Positions 54,605 through 64,000 of a stretch of 64,000 bases of DNA are shown here, in pieces (positions within the stretch are counted from its first letter, which is position 1; each line of letters begins with the position of its first letter). Below the pieces are notes generated by a model. It had not been told where the DNA came from. It saw only the letters and a program-made list of their open reading frames with translations, and did no database searches. Source of the stretch: G965276765 sp965276765. Lineage in GTDB: Bacteria; Actinomycetota; Acidimicrobiia; Acidimicrobiales; Palsa-688. Position numbers and translations under genes: made by a program. The stretch spans positions 2,976,001 to 3,040,000 of the forward strand of contig OZ255627.1 in the NCBI GenBank assembly GCA_965276765.1, read 5' to 3'.

Positions 54605-54850
54605 TGTTGCGAACGGCTGCACAGCGGCAGTCTTGCGAGTCGACGACCTATCGTCGAGTGCTTTTCTCCAGCAGACGAGCCCATATGATTCGCGATGAGC
54701 GGCGGGAGAGGGTGGGCAAGCGGTGTCCCGACACACGTCCTGGGGTGTCACGGCACCAACGGCCACAAGGATAGTTGGGGCGAGCCGCAGCCAGCCCTGG
54801 CGAGAGCCATCGGCTGTTCCGCAACCGGATTGCTCAACGGACGCGTCGCG

Positions 54851-54871
54851 CTAGTGGTCGGTCGCTGAAAT
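54851..54871. repeat. 21-bp inverted repeat, left arm
   Basis: CTAGTGGTCGGTCGCTGAAAT. It matches the reverse complement of 55441-55461 at 19 of 21 positions. Confidence 0.75.
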
Positions 54872-54904
54872 GGCGGGGGTAGCTGATCGGCTACGTAGAG
54901 TCGG

Positions 54905-55461
54905 ATGGTGAGATCGCCGCAGACGCTCAGCGAAGCCGACCGACGTCTTGTCGCCGCATGGGCTGCCGATTGTGTAGAGCGGGTCCTGGGGTTGTTCGAG
55001 GCCGAAGCTCCAGCCGACGATCGCCCTCGCGCTGCGGTCGCCCGCACTCGGGCGTTCGCCCGAGGAGAGCTGAGCACCGCTGAGGAGATTCGTCGCCGCT
55101 TCGTCGGTGGCGTCCCTGCCGGCGAGGTGAGGGCTCCCACAGCAGCAGCCGCTGCCCGAGCCGCCGGTCAAGCCGTGCCATCTGCCACGTGGGCGCGCAC
55201 GCGCTTGGCGCGGCCGCGTATGCCGTCAAAGCCGCCAACCTGGCGGTCCCCGACCGGCCACAAGTCGTCGACGACGAGATCCGTTGGCAGCTCACGCACA
55301 TGACGGCGGAGGTTCGGGCGGCCCTGCGAGCCCTTCCGCCAGTCGGGGAAAACTCGTCAGGCCCTCTCGGGCCCGGGCTCCTCGCATCCGGCCAACTCGG
55401 CACGATCATCCGTGACCTCCAGGACGGTCTCACCCAGTCCATTTCTGCGACGGACCACTAG
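54905..55461 (+). pseudogene. Imm5-like protein, frameshifted, inside inverted repeats
   Basis: Joined across one frameshift near 55180, the protein reads SPQTLSEADRRLVAAWAADCVERVLGLFEAEAPADDRPRAAVARTRAFARGELS, AAARAAGQAV, then GAHALGAAAYAVKAANLAV and LTHMTAEVRAALRAL. This resembles the Imm5-like putative immunity protein family of actinobacteria. The stop codon lies within the right inverted repeat. Without the frameshift it would be about 185 residues. Confidence 0.55.
55441..55461. repeat. 21-bp inverted repeat, right arm
   Basis: ATTTCTGCGACGGACCACTAG. The last codons of the Imm5-like gene (TCT GCG ACG GAC CAC TAG) lie inside it. It pairs with 54851-54871 to bound a 611-bp unit with no transposase. 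Confidence 0.75.
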
Positions 55462-55463
55462 TC

Positions 55464-56072
55464 CTATCTATGCCGTCGGGTCCGAATCAGCGCGACGGCG
55501 CTGACCATCACCCACGCGTCGCCAAGGCTCAGCCCGGCTCGCTGGGTTAGGCCGTGGGCTGGGGCCCCGACGGCGCTTGCGGCCAACAACCCGGCGACCA
55601 GCACGCCGGCCGTTGTCGAGGTCGCGGCTAGGACCCGGTGTCCCCTGCTCCTGAGCGTCGACGCTGCGACCAGCGGGACCCCGGCCAGGGTGCCGTAGCC
55701 GATGACAGCGAACGCGGCGTGGACCGTGCCCGATGTGGTAGTCCCCAGTGGGAATGCAGCGACCCCGAACGTGGCTAGCGCGCATCCGGCCGCGGGGATC
55801 CACGACGCGCCGGGCAGCCCCCGACGCAGGGCCGCCGCGTAGCCGGCCAGGCCGGCACCGTAGATTACGAAACCGGCCGTCATTGTCGGACGGGTCGACG
55901 CCCCGGTCTCTGCCAGCCTGCTGATGGCGTCGCCGACCTGCGAGTACCCGGCCCGGCCTGAACCGAGAGCGGCCCAGCTGGCGACGAACGCCGCCGGGCC
56001 GACTACGCCTCCCCAAGCCAGCAGCTGCTCTCGTGATCTGTCGCTCTGGTTCACCTGGACCTCCGCCGGCAA
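55464..56072 (-). CDS. DUF998 family membrane protein
   Basis: A 202-residue integral membrane protein with about six hydrophobic segments (AAFVASWAALGSG, AGFVIYGAGLAGYAAAL, CALATFGVAAFPLG and others), matching DUF998 with SQVGDAISRLAETGAS in the first loop. Function is unknown. Transcribed divergently from the substrate-binding-protein gene, and its 3' end is two bases from the inverted repeat at 55461. Confidence 0.8.
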   Translation of the reverse strand: MPAEVQVNQSDRSREQLLAWGGVVGPAAFVASWAALGSGRAGYSQVGDAISRLAETGASTRPTMTAGFVIYGAGLAGYAAALRRGLPGASWIPAAGCALATFGVAAFPLGTTTSGTVHAAFAVIGYGTLAGVPLVAASTLRSRGHRVLAATSTTAGVLVAGLLAASAVGAPAHGLTQRAGLSLGDAWVMVSAVALIRTRRHR

Positions 56073-56198
56073 CCTAGATCCTGGTATCGCTCGGCATCGG
56101 TCCCCCGACGACGTTCAGCCGCGCAGTCCAGAACAGTCCGCCTCGGTCGGTCGCCGGTTAGACGACGTCCACCAAGGACTTAAACACGACTAAGAACG

Positions 56199-56227
56199 TT
56201 GACTTTACAGACAACACTGGTTAGCTT
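56199..56227 (+). promoter_or_regulatory. Predicted promoter of the sulfonate uptake operon
   Basis: TTGACT (56199-56204) and TAGCTT (56222-56227) are separated by 17 bases in a low-GC stretch unlike the surrounding DNA. A Shine-Dalgarno-like CTAGGAG lies about nine bases before the ATG at 56266. The -10 match is weak. Confidence 0.4.
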
Positions 56228-56265
56228 GCTTGTGAAGTCCAATCCCCCCTAGGAGATTCCGCTCG

Positions 56266-57303
56266 ATGCCACGTCGCCTCGCCCGTCTGCCGTACGCCCT
56301 GCTCTCAGTCGCCCTGGCCGCGACGCTTACGGCCTGCGGGTCAAGCGGGTCCGAGAGCAGCACCTCCGCCCAGGCCGCGGCGACGCGTAACAAGTCCGGC
56401 ATCCCTGCCGGCACTGTCCTCAATGTGGGAGACCAGCAGCAGCAGCTCGAGACCCTCTTGCGAGCTTCGGGCGAGCTGAGCGGCCTGCCCTACAAGCTCA
56501 ACTTCGTCCAGTTCGACAGTGGCCCTCTGATCGACGCCGGGTTCGCCGCCAATCGGATCGACGTCGGGTCGATGGGCGACCTTCCCGCGACGGTGGCCGT
56601 CTCGTCCCACCTGCCCGTCGAAGCTGTCGCCGTCGACCTGCCTATCGGTGCGTCCGAATACCTGGTGGCCAAGCCAGGTATCACGTCCATCGCCCAACTC
56701 AAGGGCCAGCCGGTCGCCTATACGACCGGAACGTCCGAGCAGGCCTTCGCCTTACGGGCGCTGGCCGAGGCCCACCTGAGTCAGAAGGACGTCCATCAGG
56801 TCGACGTCAGCCTCCTGCAGCTCGGCACCGTGCTGCAAGCCGGCAGCGCGGCGGCCTCGGTTGTCAGCGTCCAGCAGAAGACCGACTACCAGCAAACGCA
56901 CCCGGGGGCCAAGGTCCTCGCCAACGACATCACGACCAAGCCGCCGAGCTACGGGTACCTGCTCGGCACCAAATCGGCCATTGCCAACCCGGCCAAAAAG
57001 GCGGCTATCGCCGACTTCCTTCGCCGGGTGGTCGCGGCCTGGGCCTGGGAGAAGAGTCACCAGAGCCAATGGGTCAACGCGTACTACGTGAAGGTCGAGC
57101 ACCAGACGGCCGCCCAGGCGAAGTCGATCCTTGCCGCCGGGGGCGAGGAGAACTTCGTGCCCGTGACCGCCGCCGCCCAAGAGGCGCTCCAGACGGTCGT
57201 GAAGCTGATGGCCTCCGCAGGGGCGATCCCCGCCCCCTTCAGCGTGGCGCCGCTCTACAACGCCACCGTCGAGCAGTCCTTCAACAAGATCGTAAAGAAC
57301 TGA
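56266..57303 (+). CDS. ABC transporter substrate-binding lipoprotein, aliphatic sulfonate/taurine type
   Basis: A 345-residue exported lipoprotein. Lipobox LTAC at residues 22-25 is followed by a Ser-rich linker and a periplasmic-binding fold of the SsuA/TauA/NMT1 type (VLNVGDQQQQLETLLRASGEL, FDSGPLIDAGFAANRIDVGSMGDLPATVAVS, SEYLVAKPGITSIAQLKGQPVAYTTGT). It starts the cluster with a dioxygenase, permease and ATPase, which fits uptake of an organosulfonate followed by oxidative desulfonation. Confidence 0.85.
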   Translation: MPRRLARLPYALLSVALAATLTACGSSGSESSTSAQAAATRNKSGIPAGTVLNVGDQQQQLETLLRASGELSGLPYKLNFVQFDSGPLIDAGFAANRIDVGSMGDLPATVAVSSHLPVEAVAVDLPIGASEYLVAKPGITSIAQLKGQPVAYTTGTSEQAFALRALAEAHLSQKDVHQVDVSLLQLGTVLQAGSAAASVVSVQQKTDYQQTHPGAKVLANDITTKPPSYGYLLGTKSAIANPAKKAAIADFLRRVVAAWAWEKSHQSQWVNAYYVKVEHQTAAQAKSILAAGGEENFVPVTAAAQEALQTVVKLMASAGAIPAPFSVAPLYNATVEQSFNKIVKN

Positions 57304-57357
57304 GCCGACACGGAAACATCCCTGAGCAACCAATCCCAACAAAGGAGCAATGCTGCA

Positions 57358-58362
57358 ATGGCTGATACCCTCACTTCCCACTCTGGCCTCTCGGTCTCCG
57401 CTTCCGGGGCCACCGTCGAGCCCATCGCCGGGCGGATCGGTGCCGAGATCACCGGCGTCGACATCTCCAATCCGCTCGACGACGCGACCGTGGAAACCAT
57501 CCAAAAGGCGCTCGACACCTGGAAGGTGGTGTTCTTCCGCAACCAGCACATCGACCATGACCAGCAGATCGCCTTCGGTCGCCGTTTCGGCAACCTGACC
57601 TACGCCCACCCTCACGACGACGCCCCGCCCGACGGCCACCCGGAGATCTACACGGTGGACGACCGCCGTATCGCCGAGCGTTTCGGGTTTGATGTCAAGG
57701 CATCCCGGGTCAAGGCCCGCTCGTTGACCAGCGGATGGCACACCGACGTGACGCCGGCGGTCAACCCTCCGGCCGGCTCTATCCTCAGGGCCGACGTCGT
57801 CCCCACCTACGGCGGGGATACAACCTTCACGAACCTGGTTGCCGCCTACGAAGGCCTCTCTGAGCCGGTCCGCAACTTCGTCGACACGTTGCGGGCCGAG
57901 CACCGCTACGGCGCCAACTGGAACGGCCTGTCGCACGACTACGGCAAGAGCGGGTATGGAAGCCGGATCGAGAAGAACAGCCTCGTGGCCCACCACCCGG
58001 TCGTGCGGGTCCACCCGACGACGGGGGAGCGTGCCCTGTTCGTCAACCCCGGCTTCGTCGATCACATCCTCGACGTCACGCCCCTGGAGAGCCGGTGGAT
58101 CCTCGGCCATCTCTTCAATGAGCTCATCCGCCCGGAGTACACCGTCCGCTTCCGCTGGGAGCCGGGCAGTGTGGCCTTCTGGGACAACCGGGCGACCGCC
58201 CACCTGGCTCCCCACGATCTCGACCACGTGGACGTGCAGCGCACGCTGCATCGCGTCACGCTGATCGGCGATGTGCCCGTCGGTCCCGACGGGCACAAGT
58301 CCGAGCTGGTCGAGGGCGTTCCCTTCGTCGAGACTCCAGTCTTCGTGACGACCACGGACTGA
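57358..58362 (+). CDS. TauD/TfdA-family 2-oxoglutarate-dependent dioxygenase
   Basis: Non-haem Fe(II) oxygenase that hydroxylates a sulfonate or sulfate ester next to the leaving group. The facial triad is His128-x-Asp130 (GWHTDVTP) and His282 (AHLAPH), with Arg295 for 2-oxoglutarate; TauD landmarks FFRNQHIDHDQQIAFGRRFG and FWDNRATAH are present. It has 334 residues, about 50 more than E. coli TauD, and may be closer to the alkylsulfatase AtsK branch. The substrate (taurine, alkylsulfonate or alkylsulfate) is not fixed by sequence. Confidence 0.9.
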   Translation: MADTLTSHSGLSVSASGATVEPIAGRIGAEITGVDISNPLDDATVETIQKALDTWKVVFFRNQHIDHDQQIAFGRRFGNLTYAHPHDDAPPDGHPEIYTVDDRRIAERFGFDVKASRVKARSLTSGWHTDVTPAVNPPAGSILRADVVPTYGGDTTFTNLVAAYEGLSEPVRNFVDTLRAEHRYGANWNGLSHDYGKSGYGSRIEKNSLVAHHPVVRVHPTTGERALFVNPGFVDHILDVTPLESRWILGHLFNELIRPEYTVRFRWEPGSVAFWDNRATAHLAPHDLDHVDVQRTLHRVTLIGDVPVGPDGHKSELVEGVPFVETPVFVTTTD

Positions 58363-58369
58363 CCGACTC

Positions 58370-59251
58370 ATGGCAACCACGGAGCTACTAGGCGCGCCCC
58401 TCGCACCCCCGCCGACGTCTCCCGACGACGCCGGCGGGGGGGTGGTACTGGTCCGGCCCGGCCCGGACCTGCACCGCCGGCGAGGGGTGCGGATCCCCCG
58501 TCCGGCCAGGCGCTGGATTGGCCCGCTTGTCGCCCTCGGGCTATGGCAGCTGGTGTGCACGCTCGGCGTCTTCAACAGCGTGGAGATGGCCTCGCCCATT
58601 GCCGTCTTCGACGCGGGCCGGCAGCTCTGGGAGGCGGGACAGTTGCAGCCCAACCTGCTCATCTCCCTCCAGCGGGTCGCAGAGGGCCTTGCCCTCGGCG
58701 TCGCCGCCGGGGTATTCCTCTCGGTGATCTGCGGGTTGTTCCACCTGGGGGAGGACCTCCTCGACCCGATCATCCAGGCCGCCAGGTCGGTGCCCATCCT
58801 CGGGCTGGTCCCGCTGGCGATCATCTGGTTCGGTGTCGGGGAGACCCCGAAGGTGTTCCTGATCGCCCTCGGCTGCACGTTCCCCGTATACCTCAACACC
58901 TACGCCGCCATCCGGGGCGTGGACGCCAAGCTGGTCGAGGCTGGCCAGACCTTCGGCCTCGGCCGCCTCGGACTCGTCCGGCGGGTGATCCTCCCCGGTG
59001 CGCTCCCTGGCTTCCTGATCGGTCTTCGCTTCGCTCTGATCGGCAGCTGGCTGATCGTGGTGGTCGCCGAGGAGATCAACGCCAGCAGCGGGATCGGCTA
59101 CCTCATCAACCAAGCGCAGACGTCGGACCGTACCGACATCATGATGTTGGGGTTAGCGATCTACGCCATCCTCGGCCTCATCGCCGACGGGCTTGTCCGA
59201 CTCCTCGAGCGCCGTCTGCTGACGTGGCGACGCGGCTTCATGGGGAGCTGA
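58370..59251 (+). CDS. ABC transporter permease, SsuC/TauC-like
   Basis: A 293-residue membrane protein with six hydrophobic segments from residue 48. The EAA-type loop is EAGQTFGLGRLGLVRRVILPGALPGFLIGLRFALIGSW, as in sulfonate/nitrate permeases. Seven bases after the dioxygenase stop, and two bases before the ATPase gene. Confidence 0.9.
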   Translation: MATTELLGAPLAPPPTSPDDAGGGVVLVRPGPDLHRRRGVRIPRPARRWIGPLVALGLWQLVCTLGVFNSVEMASPIAVFDAGRQLWEAGQLQPNLLISLQRVAEGLALGVAAGVFLSVICGLFHLGEDLLDPIIQAARSVPILGLVPLAIIWFGVGETPKVFLIALGCTFPVYLNTYAAIRGVDAKLVEAGQTFGLGRLGLVRRVILPGALPGFLIGLRFALIGSWLIVVVAEEINASSGIGYLINQAQTSDRTDIMMLGLAIYAILGLIADGLVRLLERRLLTWRRGFMGS

Positions 59252-59253
59252 CG

Positions 59254-60039
<786 letters not shown>

Positions 60040-60090
60040 CAGCAAGCAGCCCATGATGAAGACACTCCACCTCAACGCCTTCCTGAGGAT

Positions 60091-60489
60091 CTACAGGCCG
60101 GACGCCGGTTGCGGATCCGCCGTGCTCGTGACAAAAGAGGTATGCACCGTGATGAGGCCGTTGGCGGTGACGAAGGTCTCGCCGCCGACCAGGTCGTCGT
60201 GTCCCGAGCGGGGCGCTCGCCACGACACGAAGACGACGTCACCCTGCTCGAACACCCGGGTCTGCGGCTCCATGTTCATCGCCGCGTCCATGGTCTCTGC
60301 GAACACGGCCCGGATGTGGTCGTGTCCCTGGCCGATGCGGTCGGTGTCGGTCAGCACGGCGTCGGCGGCGTAACCGTCAACCACGGCGTCGAGGTCACGG
60401 TCAGTTAGGGCAGCGACGTGGCGCTCATAGGCTTGCATCGCCATACTTGCCATGCTCAATCCTCTCGTCTCTTCCGCTTTCGCGCTCAT
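60091..60489 (-). CDS. SnoaL/NTF2-like protein
   Basis: A 132-residue cone-shaped NTF2-fold protein: YERHVAALTDRDLDAVVDGYAADAVLTDTDRIGQGHDHIRAVFAETM and TRVFEQGDVVFVSWRAP. It may be a small hydrolase, isomerase or binding protein. Convergent with the sulfonate operon. Start could be Met 14 or 16 (MASMAMQAYERH). Confidence 0.8.
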   Translation of the reverse strand: MSAKAEETRGLSMASMAMQAYERHVAALTDRDLDAVVDGYAADAVLTDTDRIGQGHDHIRAVFAETMDAAMNMEPQTRVFEQGDVVFVSWRAPRSGHDDLVGGETFVTANGLITVHTSFVTSTADPQPASGL

Positions 60490-60882
60490 CAGGGATGGAC
60501 AGTAGGACGTCGCTAAAGAAAGCGGGTGCCGCGGCGTTTCGGGACGGCCAAACCACCGCGTCTGAGACCTTCGACCCCACCATTCGCAACCGACTCTGCC
60601 ACCAGCTTGCGCGCCTGGATGGCCAAACGCGACAGCGACGACACGATGACGACCGACGATGCTCAGATACCAATTGTGACCCCATCAGGCCGTTGTCGGC
60701 GGGACGGTCGTGCCATTCCCAGGTCCGGGTCTGTTACAAGCGATCGCATCCCCAGGTCGCAGAGCGCAGATGCATCGCTTGGTGGCTTAAGGCGGCTAGA
60801 AGACATCGTGGGCCAACTGCGCGCTGAGAACTAAGAGCCTGGTGACGGGCGGCGATAGCGAGAACCGGCGAAGTCTTGCCCT
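60490..60882. other. Gap without convincing gene
   Basis: About 390 bases in which the open frames are short, Arg/Ser-rich and without recognisable motifs. One plus-strand frame ends in SLGGLRRLEDIVGQLRAEN, which looks like a real helical tail but has no supported start. I see no repeat or structured element here. Confidence 0.3.
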
Positions 60883-61901
60883 TTACTGGTTGGTGGCGGG
60901 AGGGTCTACGGTCACCCAGGTTCCACGGGCGACGAGCACGGGGCGTGGCGTTTGCAGCGTGTCGGGTTGGTGGAATGGGACCGTGGCGATGACCTCGTAG
61001 CGTCCCGGTGGGACCACGTAGGAGGCATCGGGTAGGCACGAGGCCGTCCCGACCTTGAGCGGGACCCCCATGCTCGCGGCCGGGTCCAACTCGATGCGCA
61101 AGCCGACCATGAAGGTCATCCCGGCGAACTTGCCGGCCATGCGGTCGTCGCCTCGGCCCGGACTCCTCCGGTGAGCAACCCGGTCAGGCCGGTCACCCGT
61201 TGCGCTCCTCGGTTGGAGAGGAGCACCCGCCCTTCGAAGTCCTCGCCCTGAGCCACGCGGGCAGCGTCGAGGCTGACTGCCAGCTCGACGCCGGGCACGG
61301 TGACCGTCGGAGTCGGTACCGGGACGGGTTGACGGTCACCGATTCGCTCTGGCGGGAACGGCTTGTGGCCCACGGTTATCTCCAGGGCCGTCCCGTACTC
61401 TCGGTGCAAGTCGGCGGCCAACGTCGCGAAGGGCGCCCGCAGTCGCACGTGGCCGGGGGCGCCCCCATTCAGAGGCCTTCGAGGGTCGGCTCGGAGGCGC
61501 CGGTAGATCTCGCCGATGTCGGCTTCGAGCTTGGCAATGGGATACTCCGCAGCTTCGACCCGGACCAGCTCGGGGTGTTCGACCGCCACCTGTAAGCCTC
61601 GCAGATGCTCGTCGAGGTGGGAGGTGAACGAGACGATCACGAGGTCTCCCGAGCCGCGCGTTCCTCCGAAGACCTCTGGATAGTCGGCCACGTAGTCACG
61701 GGCGTCTTCGACGGTGTCCAAATGCCAGTTGCCGCCTCGTGATCCCGGGCCGGCCGGATCCCTACGCACGGTCGCAGTCCTCCACGAGGCCAGACACCGA
61801 GGCCCGATAACAGCTGACACCCATCCGACGTGCCTCGTCGGCGATCCGCCGTCCCGTCCAAATGACGATGCCCGCACTGGTGAATGGTCCAGTGGGCACA
61901 C
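60883..61901 (-). pseudogene. Hypothetical protein with Ig-like C-terminal domain, frameshifted
   Basis: Upstream part in one frame (NWHLDTVEDARDYVADYPEVFGGTRGSGDLVIVSFTSHLDEHLRGLQVAVEHPELVRVEAAEYPIAKLEADIGEIYRRLRAD in pieces, and VPTPTVTVPGVELAVSLDAARVAQGEDFEGRVLLSNRGAQRVTGLTGLLTGG) and the rest in another (FMVGLRIELDPAASMGVPLKVGTASCLPDASYVVPPGRYEVIATVPFHQPD). The frames meet near 61120-61150. The second half resembles an Ig-like or CARDB-like fold that would be beta-rich. Function unknown. Confidence 0.5.
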
Positions 61902-61918
61902 GTCCTATCATTTGCCCA

Positions 61919-62146
61919 GTGACGCGAAATGGGATTCGAGCGGGAGTGGGGACCCTCTACGCAGCGGCCATTGTCGCCGCTGCCCTCCTCGCCGGTGGGA
62001 CGGTCGTGGCGGTCGTGGCCGTTGTCGGAGCTATGGCCATCAGCGCCGTCTACCAGATGACCCGGGGCATGCGCGGCAGCGACGGCCCTCGAGCAAGTGC
62101 ACGCTACCAGGCACGTCTGGAGCGTCGGCAGCGTCGTCGTCGGTAG
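61919..62146 (+). CDS. Small hypothetical membrane protein
   Basis: A 75-residue protein from GTG 61919 with one or two membrane segments (AAAIVAAALLAGGTVVAVVAVVGAMAISAV) and a basic tail (RYQARLERRQRRRR). The function is unknown. An upstream ATG at 61862 would add 19 residues that overlap the antisense hypothetical gene. Confidence 0.4.
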   Translation: MTRNGIRAGVGTLYAAAIVAAALLAGGTVVAVVAVVGAMAISAVYQMTRGMRGSDGPRASARYQARLERRQRRRR

Positions 62147-62289
62147 GGGATCCCGTCCGAGACGCTCGGGGTCGCGCTCTATCTTGTTGGCGGTGCCGCA
62201 GAGCGTTCCGCTTTCGAGACGTCCTCGCTGCTGTATCTGGGCGGTGCGCTGTGACCGCTGGCTGGGACCTTACCTTCGACCTGTTCGAC

Positions 62290-63225
62290 TCAAAGTCGGA
62301 TGATGACCTCGCCGCCAACGTCTGCGCGCCCGGCTCGTGTAGCCGATCGGTAGGCGGGGGTGTTATCGGCGTGGATGGTGCCAAACAAGAACTGATCATC
62401 GGCGTGAGGAAGGTTCTGAGCGAGCAGCGGGCTTAGGTGCGGGCCGTAGCCGCGACCGCAGAAGGACAGATCGAGCGCGAGCTCAACGACGGTTGCCCCT
62501 CGAAGACCGGAGGCAACATCGCTTCGCCCGGCGAGGACACCGGCCCACTGGCCCCCAATCTGTACCTCCCACACGGTGCCTGTCTCGATGAGACCTTCGA
62601 TATCGCCTTCGCTCTCGGGACGGGCGTGCATGCGGTGGGCGGGGTGAGCTGTGTCGTGTCGCTCGTAGAGGTCGACGTAACGCGGGTAGAAGGTCAGATC
62701 GGAAAGCGGACGGGCGGTCAGCTCCGGAGGGACGACTCGTCGACGGAGACCATCCAATCGGGCGGCCAGGAGACGTTGATCACTGGAGGTCCCCGGCCAC
62801 TCGCCGGCCGCGTCGGACGTCCAAAGGCTCAGATAGCCGGGACGAAACACGGCGTAGTTCTGACGAGCGAAATCGGCGAGAGCCGGCAGGTCTGCTGTGA
62901 CCACGGGTCGATCGGTCCCGACTATGCCGACGAAGGGCATGTTGGGATCCCGGCCACGGTAGCGGGGGCCGCTGAGCGCCCACAGGTCATCGCTGACCGG
63001 CAACCACCGGTCCAAGAACTGCTCGGGAGTCGCGCCGCTGCGAGGTTGGTGGGCGGCGTAGGACCGTGCGTAGTCGATGTCACGAGCGGCGACGTCCAAC
63101 CACCAGGCGAGCTCTTCACGCAGTGCCTCATGTCGAGCCCGCTCCTGCACCCAACGATGGATCAGAGGGTGGAGCCCGGCGTCAGCGGCTCGAACAAGCA
63201 GCTCAATGTCAGGAAGTTGCGCCAT
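62290..63225 (-). CDS. GNAT-family N-acetyltransferase
   Basis: A 311-residue protein with a C-terminal GNAT domain: GLIETGTVWEVQIGGQWAGVLAGRSDV, ATVVELALDLSFCGRGYGPHLSPLLAQNLP containing the acetyl-CoA loop RGYGPHL, and FGTIHADNTPAYRSATRAGRADV. The N-terminal 150 residues are a second domain of uncertain fold (LAWWLDVAARDIDYARSYAAHQP). The substrate is unknown. Confidence 0.8.
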   Translation of the reverse strand: MAQLPDIELLVRAADAGLHPLIHRWVQERARHEALREELAWWLDVAARDIDYARSYAAHQPRSGATPEQFLDRWLPVSDDLWALSGPRYRGRDPNMPFVGIVGTDRPVVTADLPALADFARQNYAVFRPGYLSLWTSDAAGEWPGTSSDQRLLAARLDGLRRRVVPPELTARPLSDLTFYPRYVDLYERHDTAHPAHRMHARPESEGDIEGLIETGTVWEVQIGGQWAGVLAGRSDVASGLRGATVVELALDLSFCGRGYGPHLSPLLAQNLPHADDQFLFGTIHADNTPAYRSATRAGRADVGGEVIIRL

Positions 63226-63424
63226 CCACCCGCCGAGTCTGCCTCATCGGGGCGGATGATCTCGCCTGCCCGGCCACCCACGGGCGACTTGTCAACCGAC
63301 TTTGCTCGAGAGGAGACCGGCGTGGTGTGGTGCCGTCCCGGGCCGCCACCCCGGCCGGCCGCACCTTGCTGGTCCCTCCCAGGCTGGCGGGAATGCGTGC
63401 ACCATGGTCTCGGTTGGGCTGTGC

Positions 63425-64000
63425 GTGAGAGTCGTTGGTGTGAAAGAGTTCGGCGGTCCGGAGAAGCTCGAGGTGTTCGAGGTGGACGAGCCCCACGCCG
63501 GACCAGGTGAGGTTCGTGTCCGGGTTCACGCCGCGGCGGTGAACCCGACCGATACCGGTCTGCGGGCCGGCTTGTACGGCGAGCGGCTTCGGGACCGCCA
63601 CCCGCCGTTCGTGCCCGGCATGGACGCCGCTGGTGTGATCAGCGAGGTCGGAGACGGTACCCGCTGGGAAGTCGGCGACGAGGTCATCGCCTTGGTCGTG
63701 CCGGCCGGCCCCCATGGCGGAGCTTACGCCGAACAGGTTGTCGTTCCAGCGGAGTCCGTGGTCGCCAAGCCGGCAGGCGCCGACTCCGCCGCGGCGTCGA
63801 CCCTGCTGATGAACGGCCTCACCGCTCGCCTCGCTCTGGACCAGCTCGGCTTGTCAGCCGGCCAGACGATCGCTGTGACCGGGGCAGCGGGCGCGTTCGG
63901 CGGCTATGTCGTGCAACTGGCCAAGGCCGATCGCCTGCGGGTCATCGCGGATGCCTCCGAGGCCGACGAGGCCCTCGTCGCTGAGCTCGGCGCTGACGAC
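63425..64000 (+). CDS. NADPH:quinone oxidoreductase / zinc-type alcohol dehydrogenase family (cut by window end)
   Basis: The frame from GTG 63425 runs to the window edge, 192 codons. It begins GVKEFGGPEKLEVFEVDEPHAGPGEVRVRVHAAAVNPTDTGLRAGLYG, then PPFVPGMDAAGVISEVGDGTRWEVGDEVIALVVPAGPHGG and TGAAGAFGGYVVQLAK, the nucleotide-binding GxGxxG-like turn. No catalytic-zinc Cys or His is visible, so it is of the quinone-oxidoreductase (zeta-crystallin) type. C-terminal half is outside the window. Confidence 0.85.
   Translation, partial: MRVVGVKEFGGPEKLEVFEVDEPHAGPGEVRVRVHAAAVNPTDTGLRAGLYGERLRDRHPPFVPGMDAAGVISEVGDGTRWEVGDEVIALVVPAGPHGGAYAEQVVVPAESVVAKPAGADSAAASTLLMNGLTARLALDQLGLSAGQTIAVTGAAGAFGGYVVQLAKADRLRVIADASEADEALVAELGADD

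Noticed and set aside
60447..60834. Two overlapping plus-strand frames
   Set aside because: Short, Arg/Ser-rich and without a supported start; treated as non-coding.

Overview
The window is a high-GC actinobacterial chromosome segment. DUF3499, the mannose-phosphate genes, bS18 with an acidic tail, FtsEX, a class-1h [NiFe] hydrogenase locus and frequent GTG starts point to Actinomycetota. Acidimicrobiia is my best guess from gene order and codon style, but no rRNA or marker tree supports it. I saw no tRNA, rRNA or CRISPR array.

Layout. 1-9 kb is housekeeping: ftsH (cut by the window edge), DUF3499, a CAAX-type protease, a large membrane protein, phosphomannomutase, a Trm112-like protein, a PGI/PMI-type isomerase, an unexplained hairpin-rich gap and a NarL-type response regulator. 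9-16 kb holds a DUF2079 membrane protein, secA, prfB, ftsE and ftsX. 16-30 kb is mixed: truncated haemoglobin, NudC-like Nudix hydrolase, a lipoprotein, a pseudokinase-FHA pair, a cell-wall hydrolase, DUF2142, a DUF3445 haem demethylase-like protein with an MFS exporter, a DNA methyltransferase and an amidase. 30-33 kb holds bS18, a cold-shock protein, a class-IV aminotransferase and a double-PAS protein.

33-49.8 kb is the centrepiece: a nearly complete high-affinity (group 1h) uptake [NiFe] hydrogenase locus. A PadR-YceI fusion regulator and a small membrane protein are divergent from hhyS. hhyS-hhyL are followed by NifU-like, DUF5947, DUF6084, [IS110 insertion], a large unknown protein, maturation protease, two tiny membrane peptides, stand-alone YceI, hypC, a small membrane protein, hypD, hypF, a SIS-HypC fusion, a SIS protein and hypE. 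hypA and hypB are not present. Gene overlaps (ATGA/GTGA) suggest one long operon now interrupted by the IS. The predicted output is oxidation of atmospheric H2 with electrons passed to the respiratory chain. The YceI (isoprenoid-binding fold) domains suggest a quinone or isoprenoid link in regulation, which is inference.

49.8-64 kb is accessory. It contains four genes broken by frameshifts (methyltransferase, HEAT-repeat, Imm5-like, and one hypothetical), a 611-bp unit bounded by 21-bp inverted repeats, an intact sulfonate/taurine-type uptake operon with a 2-oxoglutarate dioxygenase, and scattered small enzymes, ending in a truncated quinone-oxidoreductase-type gene. The breaks may be real decay or indel errors; the first 50 kb shows none that I noticed.
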